Below are positions 1-6,067 of a stretch of DNA of 6,302 nt, in pieces. Position 1 is the stretch's first letter; the number at the start of each line of letters is the position of its first letter. A model generated the notes under the pieces. That model worked only from the letters and a program-made list of their open reading frames with translations, was not told where the DNA came from and searched no databases. Source of the DNA: Anaerolineae bacterium (GTDB taxonomy: Bacteria; Chloroflexota; Anaerolineae; Aggregatilineales; Aggregatilineaceae); NCBI GenBank assembly GCA_016929355.1, contig JAFGJA010000366.1, forward strand, positions 1 to 6,302. Reading direction: 5' to 3'. The position numbers and the translations under genes were made by a program.

Positions 1-151
1 GACCGGTGCTCGCGCACATGAATTTGTTATCACGCGCCACAACCACATTCGGCAGGTTCAGAGACCACTCCGCCACATCTTCTACATCCACTGTCCCGGC
101 AATATTATGCCCACAGTGGCAAACATATACTCCAACTCTTGGTTCGCTCAT
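1..151 (-). CDS. hdrA: HdrA-like heterodisulfide reductase subunit A, N-terminal fragment (cut by window edge)
   Basis: Reading leftwards from the ATG at 151-149, 50 complete codons lie in the window and the gene runs off the left edge. The peptide begins MSEPRVGVYVCHCGHNI and continues with VVVARDNKFMC. This matches the N-terminal domain of HdrA, with its C-x-C-G-x-N-I signature (Cys11, Cys13) and a later Cys46. HdrA is the FAD-containing, iron-sulfur-rich subunit that performs flavin-based electron bifurcation or electron distribution in heterodisulfide-reductase-like complexes; its flavin and ferredoxin domains lie outside the window. The start lies 9 nt after the hdrB stop and is preceded by GAGGT, so it is translated from the same transcript as hdrC and hdrB. 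Identity is confident from the motif and gene order. The exact HdrA subtype and its partners cannot be judged from 50 residues. Confidence 0.9.
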   Translation of the reverse strand, partial: MSEPRVGVYVCHCGHNIAGTVDVEDVAEWSLNLPNVVVARDNKFMCASTG

Positions 152-160
152 GTGGACCTC
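152..160 (-). promoter_or_regulatory. Ribosome binding site of hdrA
   Basis: The whole hdrB-hdrA gap, read on the minus strand, is GAGGTCCAC. It places a GAGGT Shine-Dalgarno core a few bases before the ATG at 151, directly after the hdrB TAG. This supports the chosen hdrA start and independent ribosome loading within the operon. Confidence 0.7.
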
Positions 161-1114
161 CTATTCCGGCATCGCTGGCATCGGCAGCGCTTCTTTGGGG
201 CGGCGAGCGGGACGCTCTTTCGGCGGCGGCGATTCTTGAATCTTGCTGACGATAGATTTCGCATCAACAAATTCCTGGCCGAAGCCGAGGTCTTTTGGTT
301 TCAAGCCAAGCGCCAGACCAATAACCTGGGTGAAGTACAGCACGGGAATTTCGTAAGATGACCCAAACCGCCGGTTCGCCTGACTCTGATAAACGTCCAG
401 ATTCAACTGGCACATCGGGCAAATGGTCACGATAGCATCTGCACCACCATCGGCAGCATTTTTAATAATCTTATGGATCATCTCAAAGGCAGTTTCTTCG
501 CTGATCTGGGTCATGTGACCGCCGCAGCAGAAGGTTTTGAGCGCGAATGGTGTCGCTTTTGCGCCCAAGGCCTCAAGCATCTTATCCATCATCATCGGTT
601 GCTCGGTGTCATCAAGCGCGGATTCAGGGCGCGCGATCAAACAACCGTAGTAGGCGGCTAACTTCAAACCGTAGAGCGGACGCTTGGCCCGTTCTTTGAG
701 TGTATCCAGGCCAATATCGTTGATCACCATCTCAACCAGATGGCGCACCTTGATCGTGCCCGGATCGTAATGCAAATTCCCCGCAGCCAGGGCTTTATTC
801 ACGTTCGCGCCCAGTTCCGGGTATTTGCCCATATTCTTATCGGTTTTATGCAGATTGAAATAACACGCGCTGCACGGCACGACGACTTCCGTTGCGCCTT
901 CATCCGCCGCGAGCGCCAGATTGCGCGCCACTAGCGAATACGCCGGCAGCCGGTTCACTGAAAAATACTCAGTCGCGCCGCAGCAGTTCCAGTCGTTGAT
1001 CTCATCCAGGCCAAAACCGAGCGCCTTTGCCACCGCTATACTGGAAGCAGCGTAAGCGTGATTGTCATGCTGCATCGAGCAACCGGGATAATACGGGTAT
1101 GTCTTCGTGCTCAT
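161..1114 (-). CDS. hdrB: HdrB-like heterodisulfide reductase subunit B (two CCG domains)
   Basis: A 317-residue cytoplasmic protein with two complete cysteine-rich CCG domains. The first has Cys12, Cys44-Cys45, Cys81 and Cys84 (C-x31-CC-x35-CxxC). The second has Cys158, Cys196-Cys197, Cys232 and Cys235 (C-x37-CC-x34-CxxC). In characterised HdrB these motifs bind two noncubane [4Fe-4S] clusters that cleave the CoM-S-S-CoB heterodisulfide. In bacteria the physiological disulfide or other acceptor is usually unknown, so only the redox role is inferred. All ligand cysteines are present, so the protein should be active. The start codon overlaps the hdrC stop as ATGA, implying translational coupling; only a weak AAAGG precedes it. 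Residues 295-317 form an unusual tail with eight prolines and several Arg/Lys beyond the conserved fold. It is most likely the catalytic thiol/disulfide subunit of a soluble HdrABC-type complex. Confidence 0.93.
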   Translation of the reverse strand: MSTKTYPYYPGCSMQHDNHAYAASSIAVAKALGFGLDEINDWNCCGATEYFSVNRLPAYSLVARNLALAADEGATEVVVPCSACYFNLHKTDKNMGKYPELGANVNKALAAGNLHYDPGTIKVRHLVEMVINDIGLDTLKERAKRPLYGLKLAAYYGCLIARPESALDDTEQPMMMDKMLEALGAKATPFALKTFCCGGHMTQISEETAFEMIHKIIKNAADGGADAIVTICPMCQLNLDVYQSQANRRFGSSYEIPVLYFTQVIGLALGLKPKDLGFGQEFVDAKSIVSKIQESPPPKERPARRPKEALPMPAMPE

Positions 1115-1680
1115 GACCGTCTGCCTTTCGCCGCAATGGATTTGGCTTCCGCCAGAATCTTCTGCAATTGCTCCGTGTTCTTAATGGATGCCGGACGGAG
1201 CGCCAACCGGTTGCGCCGCATCATGCCCACGCCCATCATGCCCAATTTCACTACATTTTCGGGGTGATGGAACAGGTGATAACGGGTCGCCAGTCCAGCT
1301 TCAAAACTGCGTCCGCGTTGCTCGACAAACCCGATGAAGGTTTCCGAGAATTTGGCCGCTTGTGGATGGTCATAGCGCCCGGCATGGATCGCCATTTCCT
1401 TAAGCGTATACATAATATCCGTAATAGGAATTTGTTGTGGGCAGCGTGCCGTACAAGCATAACACGACACACAATACCAGGGGGTATTGCTGCTCAACAC
1501 CTCGTCTTCCAGACCTGCGTTAATTAACGCGAAGATTCCGCGTGGAGTGTGATCCATATCCGGCCCTGATGGACAGGACCCACCACACGACCCACATTGA
1601 AGACAATGTGCCAGCAACTCACCACCGGGGGTTGCCTCCACAACCCGATCAAACAAGGTGGTTCCATTTTTTGCTTTCAA
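1111..1680 (-). CDS. hdrC: HdrC-like heterodisulfide reductase subunit C (2x[4Fe-4S] ferredoxin-type)
   Basis: A 189-residue soluble iron-sulfur protein. Two classical [4Fe-4S] motifs are visible: Cys26, Cys29, Cys32, Cys36-Pro (CLQCGSCGGSCP) and Cys70, Cys73, Cys76, Cys80-Pro (CVSCYACTARCP). This double-cluster arrangement, followed by a mostly helical C-terminal half, is typical of HdrC, which wires electrons between HdrA and HdrB. No membrane helix is seen, so it resembles soluble HdrC rather than the membrane-bound HdrE/DsrM type. The start is a TTG at 1680-1678: there is no in-frame ATG before the first cluster motif, and a strong AGGAGGT lies at the right distance upstream. It is the first gene of the hdrCBA operon, and its stop overlaps the hdrB start by 4 nt. 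Confidence 0.92.
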   Translation of the reverse strand: MKAKNGTTLFDRVVEATPGGELLAHCLQCGSCGGSCPSGPDMDHTPRGIFALINAGLEDEVLSSNTPWYCVSCYACTARCPQQIPITDIMYTLKEMAIHAGRYDHPQAAKFSETFIGFVEQRGRSFEAGLATRYHLFHHPENVVKLGMMGVGMMRRNRLALRPASIKNTEQLQKILAEAKSIAAKGRRS

Positions 1681-1688
1681 AGGAAATT

Positions 1689-1695
1689 ACCTCCT
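1689..1695 (-). promoter_or_regulatory. Strong Shine-Dalgarno that fixes the TTG start of hdrC
   Basis: On the minus strand the sequence reads AGGAGGT, near-perfectly complementary to the 16S rRNA 3' end, about 8-9 nt before TTG at 1680. The match decides in favour of the non-ATG start and marks this as the first cistron of the operon. Confidence 0.8.
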
Positions 1696-1753
1696 AACCC
1701 TTGAGGTCTATCCAAACCATAAATGCTGCCGTGTGAGAGCAGAGGACAATCAG

Positions 1754-1782
1754 TCTATTGGGTTTTTGGTTCGGTTTTTCAA
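1754..1782 (-). promoter_or_regulatory. Weak candidate sigma70-type promoter for hdrCBA
   Basis: On the minus strand TTGAAA (1782-1777) and AATAGA (1759-1754) are separated by 17 nt. The -35 matches the TTGACA consensus at 5 of 6 positions and the -10 matches TATAAT at 3 of 6. It would give a leader of roughly 65-70 nt before the hdrC start. The poor -10 makes this a guess; the AT-rich region further upstream (1860-2060) could hold the true promoter. Confidence 0.22.
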
Positions 1783-1965
1783 TTCTGCGCGCAAGGGAGA
1801 TTAAAACTTTATTTTCCCCGAACAAATACTACTTTGTAACCTAATAAATTGCTCCTTCCCGGTTCATTTGCACCATCATCAATTGATATTTTTGTCACAA
1901 TTGCTGAATAACTTACTCGTTATTCATTAAACTATATATGAATTCCCCTTGTGTAGTATCATAAC

Positions 1966-1983
1966 TGCACAAAGCGTAGTGCA
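1966..1983. repeat. Small inverted repeat TGCAC-8-GTGCA flanked by TATCATA direct repeats
   Basis: TGCAC (1966-1970) and GTGCA (1979-1983) form a 5-bp stem with an 8-nt loop. Identical heptamers TATCATA lie on either side at 1957-1963 and 1987-1993, 30 bp apart, close to three helical turns. The arrangement resembles a regulator binding region upstream of hdrCBA, but each element is short enough to occur by chance in AT-rich DNA. Confidence 0.35.
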
Positions 1984-2080
1984 ATCTATCATATTTACTT
2001 TGTGAAAGAATATACCAGCTTAGGCGCTTGATAGTGATGCTCGATCTAACCAATCCGATTCGTTTATTAGTATACTTGTA

Positions 2081-2755
2081 CTATTCATCCAGATTGACAA
2101 GGCCGTGCGTCACGCTGTATACCGCCACCTGTAACCGATTTTTGAGATTGAGTTTATCGTAAACACTGCATAGATGATTCCGGACCGTATGCTCGGAAAT
2201 TTGCAAGGCTGCACCAATATTGCGGTTGGTCAATCCACGTGCCACAAATTTCAGGATGTCACTTTCACGCGGAGTCAGATTCGGATTCGGGACAGCGCGC
2301 AAACAGAGCGAACAATTGCTGCTGTTCAGACGGTTGATCAACATGGTAACTGTCGTTAATGACATGGCGGCTTCGCCCGCATACAGCCCCCGCAAGCGGG
2401 CAAAGAGTTCATCTGGCGAGATGGTTTTTTGCAAATAGCCGGATGCGCCAGAGAGCAGCGCCCCCAAAAGACCATTAGGATTAATGTCGGTGGTTAGCAC
2501 AATGAGGTGAACATCGGGCCACTGTTGTTTGATGAGTTTCAACAGTGAAAAACCATCACACTCGCGGGTTTCGACTTCCAATAACATAACATCCGGTTGT
2601 ATGTCAGCCACCATATGCAGGGCTTCTTTGCACGTATCACATTCACCAACAACCACCATATCCGGTTGCGATTCGATCAGGCGCGCGATACCGGCTCGGA
2701 ATAATAAATTGGAATCGACCAGCATCACGCGCAGTTGGGTATTTGATGTTCCCAT
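2081..2755 (-). CDS. NarL/LuxR-family response regulator with atypical (Glu-substituted) receiver
   Basis: A 224-residue cytoplasmic DNA-binding regulator. Residues 8-122 are a receiver domain. The usual acidic pair is Asp14-Ser15, the phosphoacceptor position is Glu60 (LLEVETRECDG where family members read LLDxxMPxxDG), while Thr88 and Lys110 of the switch are retained. Residues 160-220 are a LuxR/GerE helix-turn-helix, with LTPRESDIL then ISEHTVRNHL as recognition helix and VYDKLNLKNR following. The Asp-to-Glu change suggests regulation without normal phosphotransfer, possibly constitutive activity. CxxC pairs occur at Cys39/Cys42 and Cys148/Cys151. I chose ATG at 2755; a TTG at 2773 is in frame but has no Shine-Dalgarno, whereas GGTGG precedes the ATG. 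No histidine kinase is adjacent. Divergent placement to the hydrolase gene at 2933 suggests it is a target; control of hdrCBA downstream is also possible. Confidence 0.9.
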   Translation of the reverse strand: MGTSNTQLRVMLVDSNLLFRAGIARLIESQPDMVVVGECDTCKEALHMVADIQPDVMLLEVETRECDGFSLLKLIKQQWPDVHLIVLTTDINPNGLLGALLSGASGYLQKTISPDELFARLRGLYAGEAAMSLTTVTMLINRLNSSNCSLCLRAVPNPNLTPRESDILKFVARGLTNRNIGAALQISEHTVRNHLCSVYDKLNLKNRLQVAVYSVTHGLVNLDE

Positions 2756-2781
2756 CGACACACCACCAAACAAAATATATA

Positions 2782-2817
2782 GTACAAAATGAACGGATGT
2801 TTGTAGTAGTTTTGTAC
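2782..2817. promoter_or_regulatory. Inverted repeat GTACAAAA-20-TTTTGTAC, candidate operator
   Basis: GTACAAAA at 2782-2789 and TTTTGTAC at 2810-2817 are perfect 8-bp inverted copies separated by 20 bp. They sit in the divergent region between the regulator (start 2755) and the secreted hydrolase (start 2933). The left arm lies 27 bp from the regulator start codon, where it could overlap that promoter. NarL-family dimers bind inverted half-sites, so auto- and cross-regulation by the neighbouring regulator is the natural inference; this is unproven. No clear -35/-10 pair could be fixed for either gene in this region. Confidence 0.4.
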
Positions 2818-2920
2818 AGTTTCTAATTATCTAACCTTAGTATACACCAGAATTTCCCCTTTTGGCGATTCCGGCGCACAATGAGATTGCATTGCCCATT
2901 CAGGTCTATATGGCAAATGA

Positions 2921-2926
2921 GGAGGG
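2921..2926 (+). promoter_or_regulatory. Strong Shine-Dalgarno of the secreted hydrolase gene
   Basis: GGAGGG lies 6 nt before the ATG at 2933, an optimal spacing. It confirms this start, which is directly followed by a signal peptide. Confidence 0.8.
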
Positions 2927-2932
2927 TTTACC

Positions 2933-5900
2933 ATGCGAGATCGTATAATCGTTGCGTTCTGCTGGCTGTTGCTCATGGGCACAACCAGCAGCGCGGCGGA
3001 GACTCCCCACCAATCCGGCGATCCACTCGCCATTTTCCCCGACACAACCGCAGGTATTCATGTCTTTAACGATCAAATCGATGTTCATAATCTCTCAGAG
3101 GCGCAAGCCGAGTTTGCGGCAATCCATTATGATGGCACACAAAAACTCACGCTGGCCGGGGCGCAGCGTTTGCGCGCGTATAACCCCAATTTTGTCGTGT
3201 TGCATTACCGGCTGGGGTTGGGCATCGGCTACCGGGTGGCAGATGCCAACTGCCAACCTACCGGGGAATACCTGTCTTTCATTCATGGCAATGACTGGGT
3301 GCAGGAATGGCCCGGCGATGACGTGATTCAGGAGGATTGGCTCTATCACCGCGACGGACAGCGCGTATATTGGTGCGATTGGGGCTGGTATCTGGCGGAT
3401 ATACAGCATCCCGGTTGGCGCGCGTGGTGGCTTGACCAGATCACAACGCAACTGGCCGACAATCAAAACAACGGGCTGTTTGCCGACAGCGTGACCGTCC
3501 CGAATTTTCTCGGCGGCTATTCATGGTTCCCTACTCTACCGGACTATGACGAAGCTTTCGAAGCGGAATGGACCGCGCGCCTTAATGATTGGATGGTGTG
3601 GGTCAATACGGCGTTTGGCGATGAGTACGTATTGATCGTCAATGCGGGGCAGCTTGTCACCTCGCGCGAAACCACCGATTACAGTTTGGCGGACGGGGTG
3701 ATGATCGAGGGCTTCGCCGGATGGGGCGAATATGAGCGTTTCGAATTTGGCGACTGGCAGTTACAGATGGATCGGGCGCTAAATCTGATCAATCAAGATC
3801 GCGCGGTGATCCTGCAAAGTTACGTGTGGGACACGCCCGAACGCCTGTGGACGCTGGCGAATTACCTGCTGATCAAAGGATCGCGCACGTATATCAATCT
3901 TGAAGTCACGCAGGATGCCGAGTGGTTCCCCGAATATGATATTCCCATCGGCGCGCCGCTTGATGCGTCCCCGGCGGCGATTCAGGATTTGCAGCATGAA
4001 GCAGGTTTGTACGTTCGACCTTATACCAATGGCCTGATTGTCGTGAATCCCGATCCCTACGGATCGCCGCGCTCGTTGGCGCTTGACCAACCCATGCACC
4101 TGATCACGGATGCAACCGGCGGCGGCGATCTGCCGGAGAATGCGGCTATATCCGGTTGGGGCGTGATCACGTCCGAAGTCTCGGCGATTACGCTCGATCC
4201 CGGTCAGGCCGCGATTTTGCTTGGCGAAGTGGGGGAAAGTGCCGCGCAAGTTGTCACGGCAGAATCAGAAGCCGCGTCAATTTCGGAGCAAGCGTCGGCG
4301 AGTCCCGCCACCGATCTAAGTATCGATCTAAGCGCCGATCTCACGGCGTTTCACCGGAGCGGGCAAACATTTTTGCTCTGGCCGGAAGTGCCGGATGATC
4401 TGCAAATGACGTATTCGATTTACCGTTCTACGGCCCCACTCACCGCCAACAATCTCACACAGGCGCAAAAACTGACCGAAATACCACAGGGGTCCGGCAT
4501 CTATTGGACCGAGCGAGTCCGCGCGCTTGATCCCCCCTGGGAAGATAGCGGGTATGTCTCGCTGCGGAATTACGTGATCGATGACCGGGGCGAACAATTG
4601 CCCGATGGGATGGGGTTGTTCGTCTGGAGCACGCACGAAAACGGTGATTTTTACTATGCGGTCACAACCCGCTCTGACGATTGGGTAGGCACAGTTGGTC
4701 CCATTACCGAGCAGATCAGCGATCCGGCAGCGATTCGCGTCTGGCAAGCGGCGGATGGTCTCAGCCGGGTATACACGCAGTTTATGGATTACAGCACCTA
4801 TAACAATTCGTTTGATGCGCCGCGTTACAGTAATTTCTGGATGGGCTTGCCCAATTGGGAAGAACTCGAAACTATGGCCGCGCAGCAGCAATATGCCTAT
4901 AACTACTGGGTCGGCTTACCCACACCGGAACTTTGCGAGGGCACAGTGCCGGACGTGCTGCCGTTGGTGCTGCATATCGAAGGATGGGGATCACGTTACA
5001 CCGCCCCCGCCGATGCGCTCTATTTCTGCGCCGTACATCTGTGGCCGGATGATCCGAATCAAAGCTGGTATTTCGGCTTTAGCGCCACACACGATTATCG
5101 CCGGGATGCGCTGGCGGCCTCCGGTCCCATTGTGAACTACACCGAAGAACGCATTTTGCGCGCGCTGCATGAAGTGATCGCAGATCCCGATCTGCCGACT
5201 ATCGACGAGAACCGCATCTATGTTTATGGGCATTCGATGGGCGGCACAGGAGCATTGGCGTTTGCGCAGCGCTACCCGCAGATTTTCGCCGCCGCGTTTG
5301 CCAACCAACCCATGATGAATTTTGCGACGGCGGAGGAGTGGGTGAACGAACTCCGGCAAAAATGGGGATCGCAGGAAAACAATTTCCCGATTGAACTGCG
5401 CGGACCGGATGCGGCGCATCTCGCGGCGTATCAGGGTACGGGCGTGTGGGATTGGCAGAATCTCGGCGGTCAGCTAGCCGCACGGCGTGGGGATGAAATG
5501 GCGTTTATCGGCATCATACACGGAATACAAGACTCAGTGATCGATTGGGAAACCATTGTGCAGCCCGCTTATAAAAACTTTTACACGGGGAATCGCGGTT
5601 TTCTTGGCGTGATCACGAATGACGATCATACCTGGATCGGGTTTATTGAGCATCCGAATTATGCGTTTTACGCGCTCAACTTCCCGCGTGATGAGAGTTT
5701 TCCCGCGCTGACTCATGCCTCCGGGAGTCTAGCCATGCCGCCACTTGAAGCGGGTACGTATAATCTGACGCTCGAATGGTCGTCGTCGATCAACGATTTT
5801 GCCGGATTGCCCGTTGATACGCCGGATGAGTGGGTGATCACGCTGCGCAGCATGGCGGGTGAGCAAACGGTGGATGTTACGCCGCGCCGCTTGCAACAGT

Positions 5901-6061
5901 TTGTGATTACGCCGGGCGTGACCTATCAATGGGAGAATCGCCGGGCGGATAATGGTGAGTTGATGCAATCGGGAACCATCACGCCGGATGCGGACGGGTT
6001 GCTCACCGTACCCTTTTTCATCGTGAGCGAAACGGGGAACCAGTTGATCATTCGCCGCTAG
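2933..6061 (+). CDS. Secreted multidomain hydrolase: putative glycosidase-like TIM barrel fused to esterase-like alpha/beta hydrolase
   Basis: A 1042-residue exported protein. Residues 1-22 are a Sec signal peptide (MRDR, hydrophobic core, SAA then ETP as likely cleavage site). Residues about 41-430 resemble the putative glycosyl hydrolase families of the GHL15/GH114-like TIM-barrel type, with Asp185 in NGLFADS and Glu259 in DGVMIEGF as candidate acids. Residues about 436-472 are a Ser/Ala/Glu-rich linker ending in DLSI-DLSA-DLTA. Residues 473-580 look fibronectin-III-like. Residues about 600-915 form an alpha/beta hydrolase: oxyanion-region strand LVLHIEGWG (His681), nucleophile Ser768 in GHSMGG, Asp867 in HGIQD, His899 in NDDH. 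Residues 925-1042 are a beta-rich C-terminal domain. One cysteine pair sits in each catalytic part (107/148 and 668/699), fitting disulfides outside the cytoplasm. It probably acts on a decorated extracellular polysaccharide, but the substrate is unknown. The family assignment of the barrel is from memory of motifs and is less sure than the esterase fold. Confidence 0.85.
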   Translation: MRDRIIVAFCWLLLMGTTSSAAETPHQSGDPLAIFPDTTAGIHVFNDQIDVHNLSEAQAEFAAIHYDGTQKLTLAGAQRLRAYNPNFVVLHYRLGLGIGYRVADANCQPTGEYLSFIHGNDWVQEWPGDDVIQEDWLYHRDGQRVYWCDWGWYLADIQHPGWRAWWLDQITTQLADNQNNGLFADSVTVPNFLGGYSWFPTLPDYDEAFEAEWTARLNDWMVWVNTAFGDEYVLIVNAGQLVTSRETTDYSLADGVMIEGFAGWGEYERFEFGDWQLQMDRALNLINQDRAVILQSYVWDTPERLWTLANYLLIKGSRTYINLEVTQDAEWFPEYDIPIGAPLDASPAAIQDLQHEAGLYVRPYTNGLIVVNPDPYGSPRSLALDQPMHLITDATGGGDLPENAAISGWGVITSEVSAITLDPGQAAILLGEVGESAAQVVTAESEAASISEQASASPATDLSIDLSADLTAFHRSGQTFLLWPEVPDDLQMTYSIYRSTAPLTANNLTQAQKLTEIPQGSGIYWTERVRALDPPWEDSGYVSLRNYVIDDRGEQLPDGMGLFVWSTHENGDFYYAVTTRSDDWVGTVGPITEQISDPAAIRVWQAADGLSRVYTQFMDYSTYNNSFDAPRYSNFWMGLPNWEELETMAAQQQYAYNYWVGLPTPELCEGTVPDVLPLVLHIEGWGSRYTAPADALYFCAVHLWPDDPNQSWYFGFSATHDYRRDALAASGPIVNYTEERILRALHEVIADPDLPTIDENRIYVYGHSMGGTGALAFAQRYPQIFAAAFANQPMMNFATAEEWVNELRQKWGSQENNFPIELRGPDAAHLAAYQGTGVWDWQNLGGQLAARRGDEMAFIGIIHGIQDSVIDWETIVQPAYKNFYTGNRGFLGVITNDDHTWIGFIEHPNYAFYALNFPRDESFPALTHASGSLAMPPLEAGTYNLTLEWSSSINDFAGLPVDTPDEWVITLRSMAGEQTVDVTPRRLQQFVITPGVTYQWENRRADNGELMQSGTITPDADGLLTVPFFIVSETGNQLIIRR
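4313..4348 (+). repeat. In-frame 12-bp tandem repeat in the interdomain linker
   Basis: Three 12-bp units, each beginning GATCT, encode DLSI, DLSA and DLTA (residues 461-472) right before the fibronectin-like domain. The first two units share GATCTAAG exactly, and the third has drifted. This looks like replication-slippage expansion of a flexible linker. Confidence 0.7.
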
Positions 6062-6067
6062 CTCCTC

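Larger units (their letters stand above)
1681..2080. other. 400-bp AT-rich intergenic region upstream of hdrC, no gene seen
   Basis: This stretch lies between the hdrC start and the stop of the regulator gene, both on the minus strand. It should therefore contain the end of the regulator transcript and the promoter and leader of hdrCBA. I see no convincing protein gene or tRNA. It holds several small symmetric elements: ATCAATTGAT (1878-1887), TTGTCACAA (1892-1900), ATTCAT...ATGAAT (1922-1927/1938-1943), TGCAC...GTGCA (1966-1970/1979-1983), and two TATCATA direct repeats (1957-1963 and 1987-1993) exactly 30 bp apart around the last of these. No GC-rich hairpin followed by a T-run is visible after the regulator stop. 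Confidence 0.6.

Noticed and set aside
1723..1839. Small plus-strand open frame of 38 codons starting ATG in the hdrC upstream region
   Set aside because: No Shine-Dalgarno precedes it, its composition is unremarkable, and it overlaps the hdrC leader on the opposite strand.
2067..2075. TTAGTATAC repeated at 2067-2075 and 2837-2845 on both sides of the regulator gene
   Set aside because: Flanking bases do not match beyond 9 bp and the sequence is AT-rich, so there is no good case for an insertion boundary or attachment site.
2068..2083. TAGTA/TACTA hairpin at the regulator stop as an intrinsic terminator
   Set aside because: The stem is only 5 bp and AT-only, overlaps the stop codon, and lacks a following T-run.
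2756..2773. Upstream TTG start for the response regulator adding MFGGVS
   Set aside because: No ribosome site precedes the TTG. The ATG at 2755 has GGTGG upstream and gives the usual distance to the receiver domain.
2954..2962. Lipoprotein signal (Cys10 in the leader of the hydrolase)
   Set aside because: The residues before Cys10 are VAF, which does not fit a lipobox, and the hydrophobic core continues past the Cys. A standard signal peptidase I site (SAA) fits better.
4328..4891. Long minus-strand open frame inside the hydrolase gene
   Set aside because: It lies antisense to a clearly coding, domain-rich gene, is rich in Arg/Ile/Pro as expected for a complementary-frame shadow, and has no recognisable motif.
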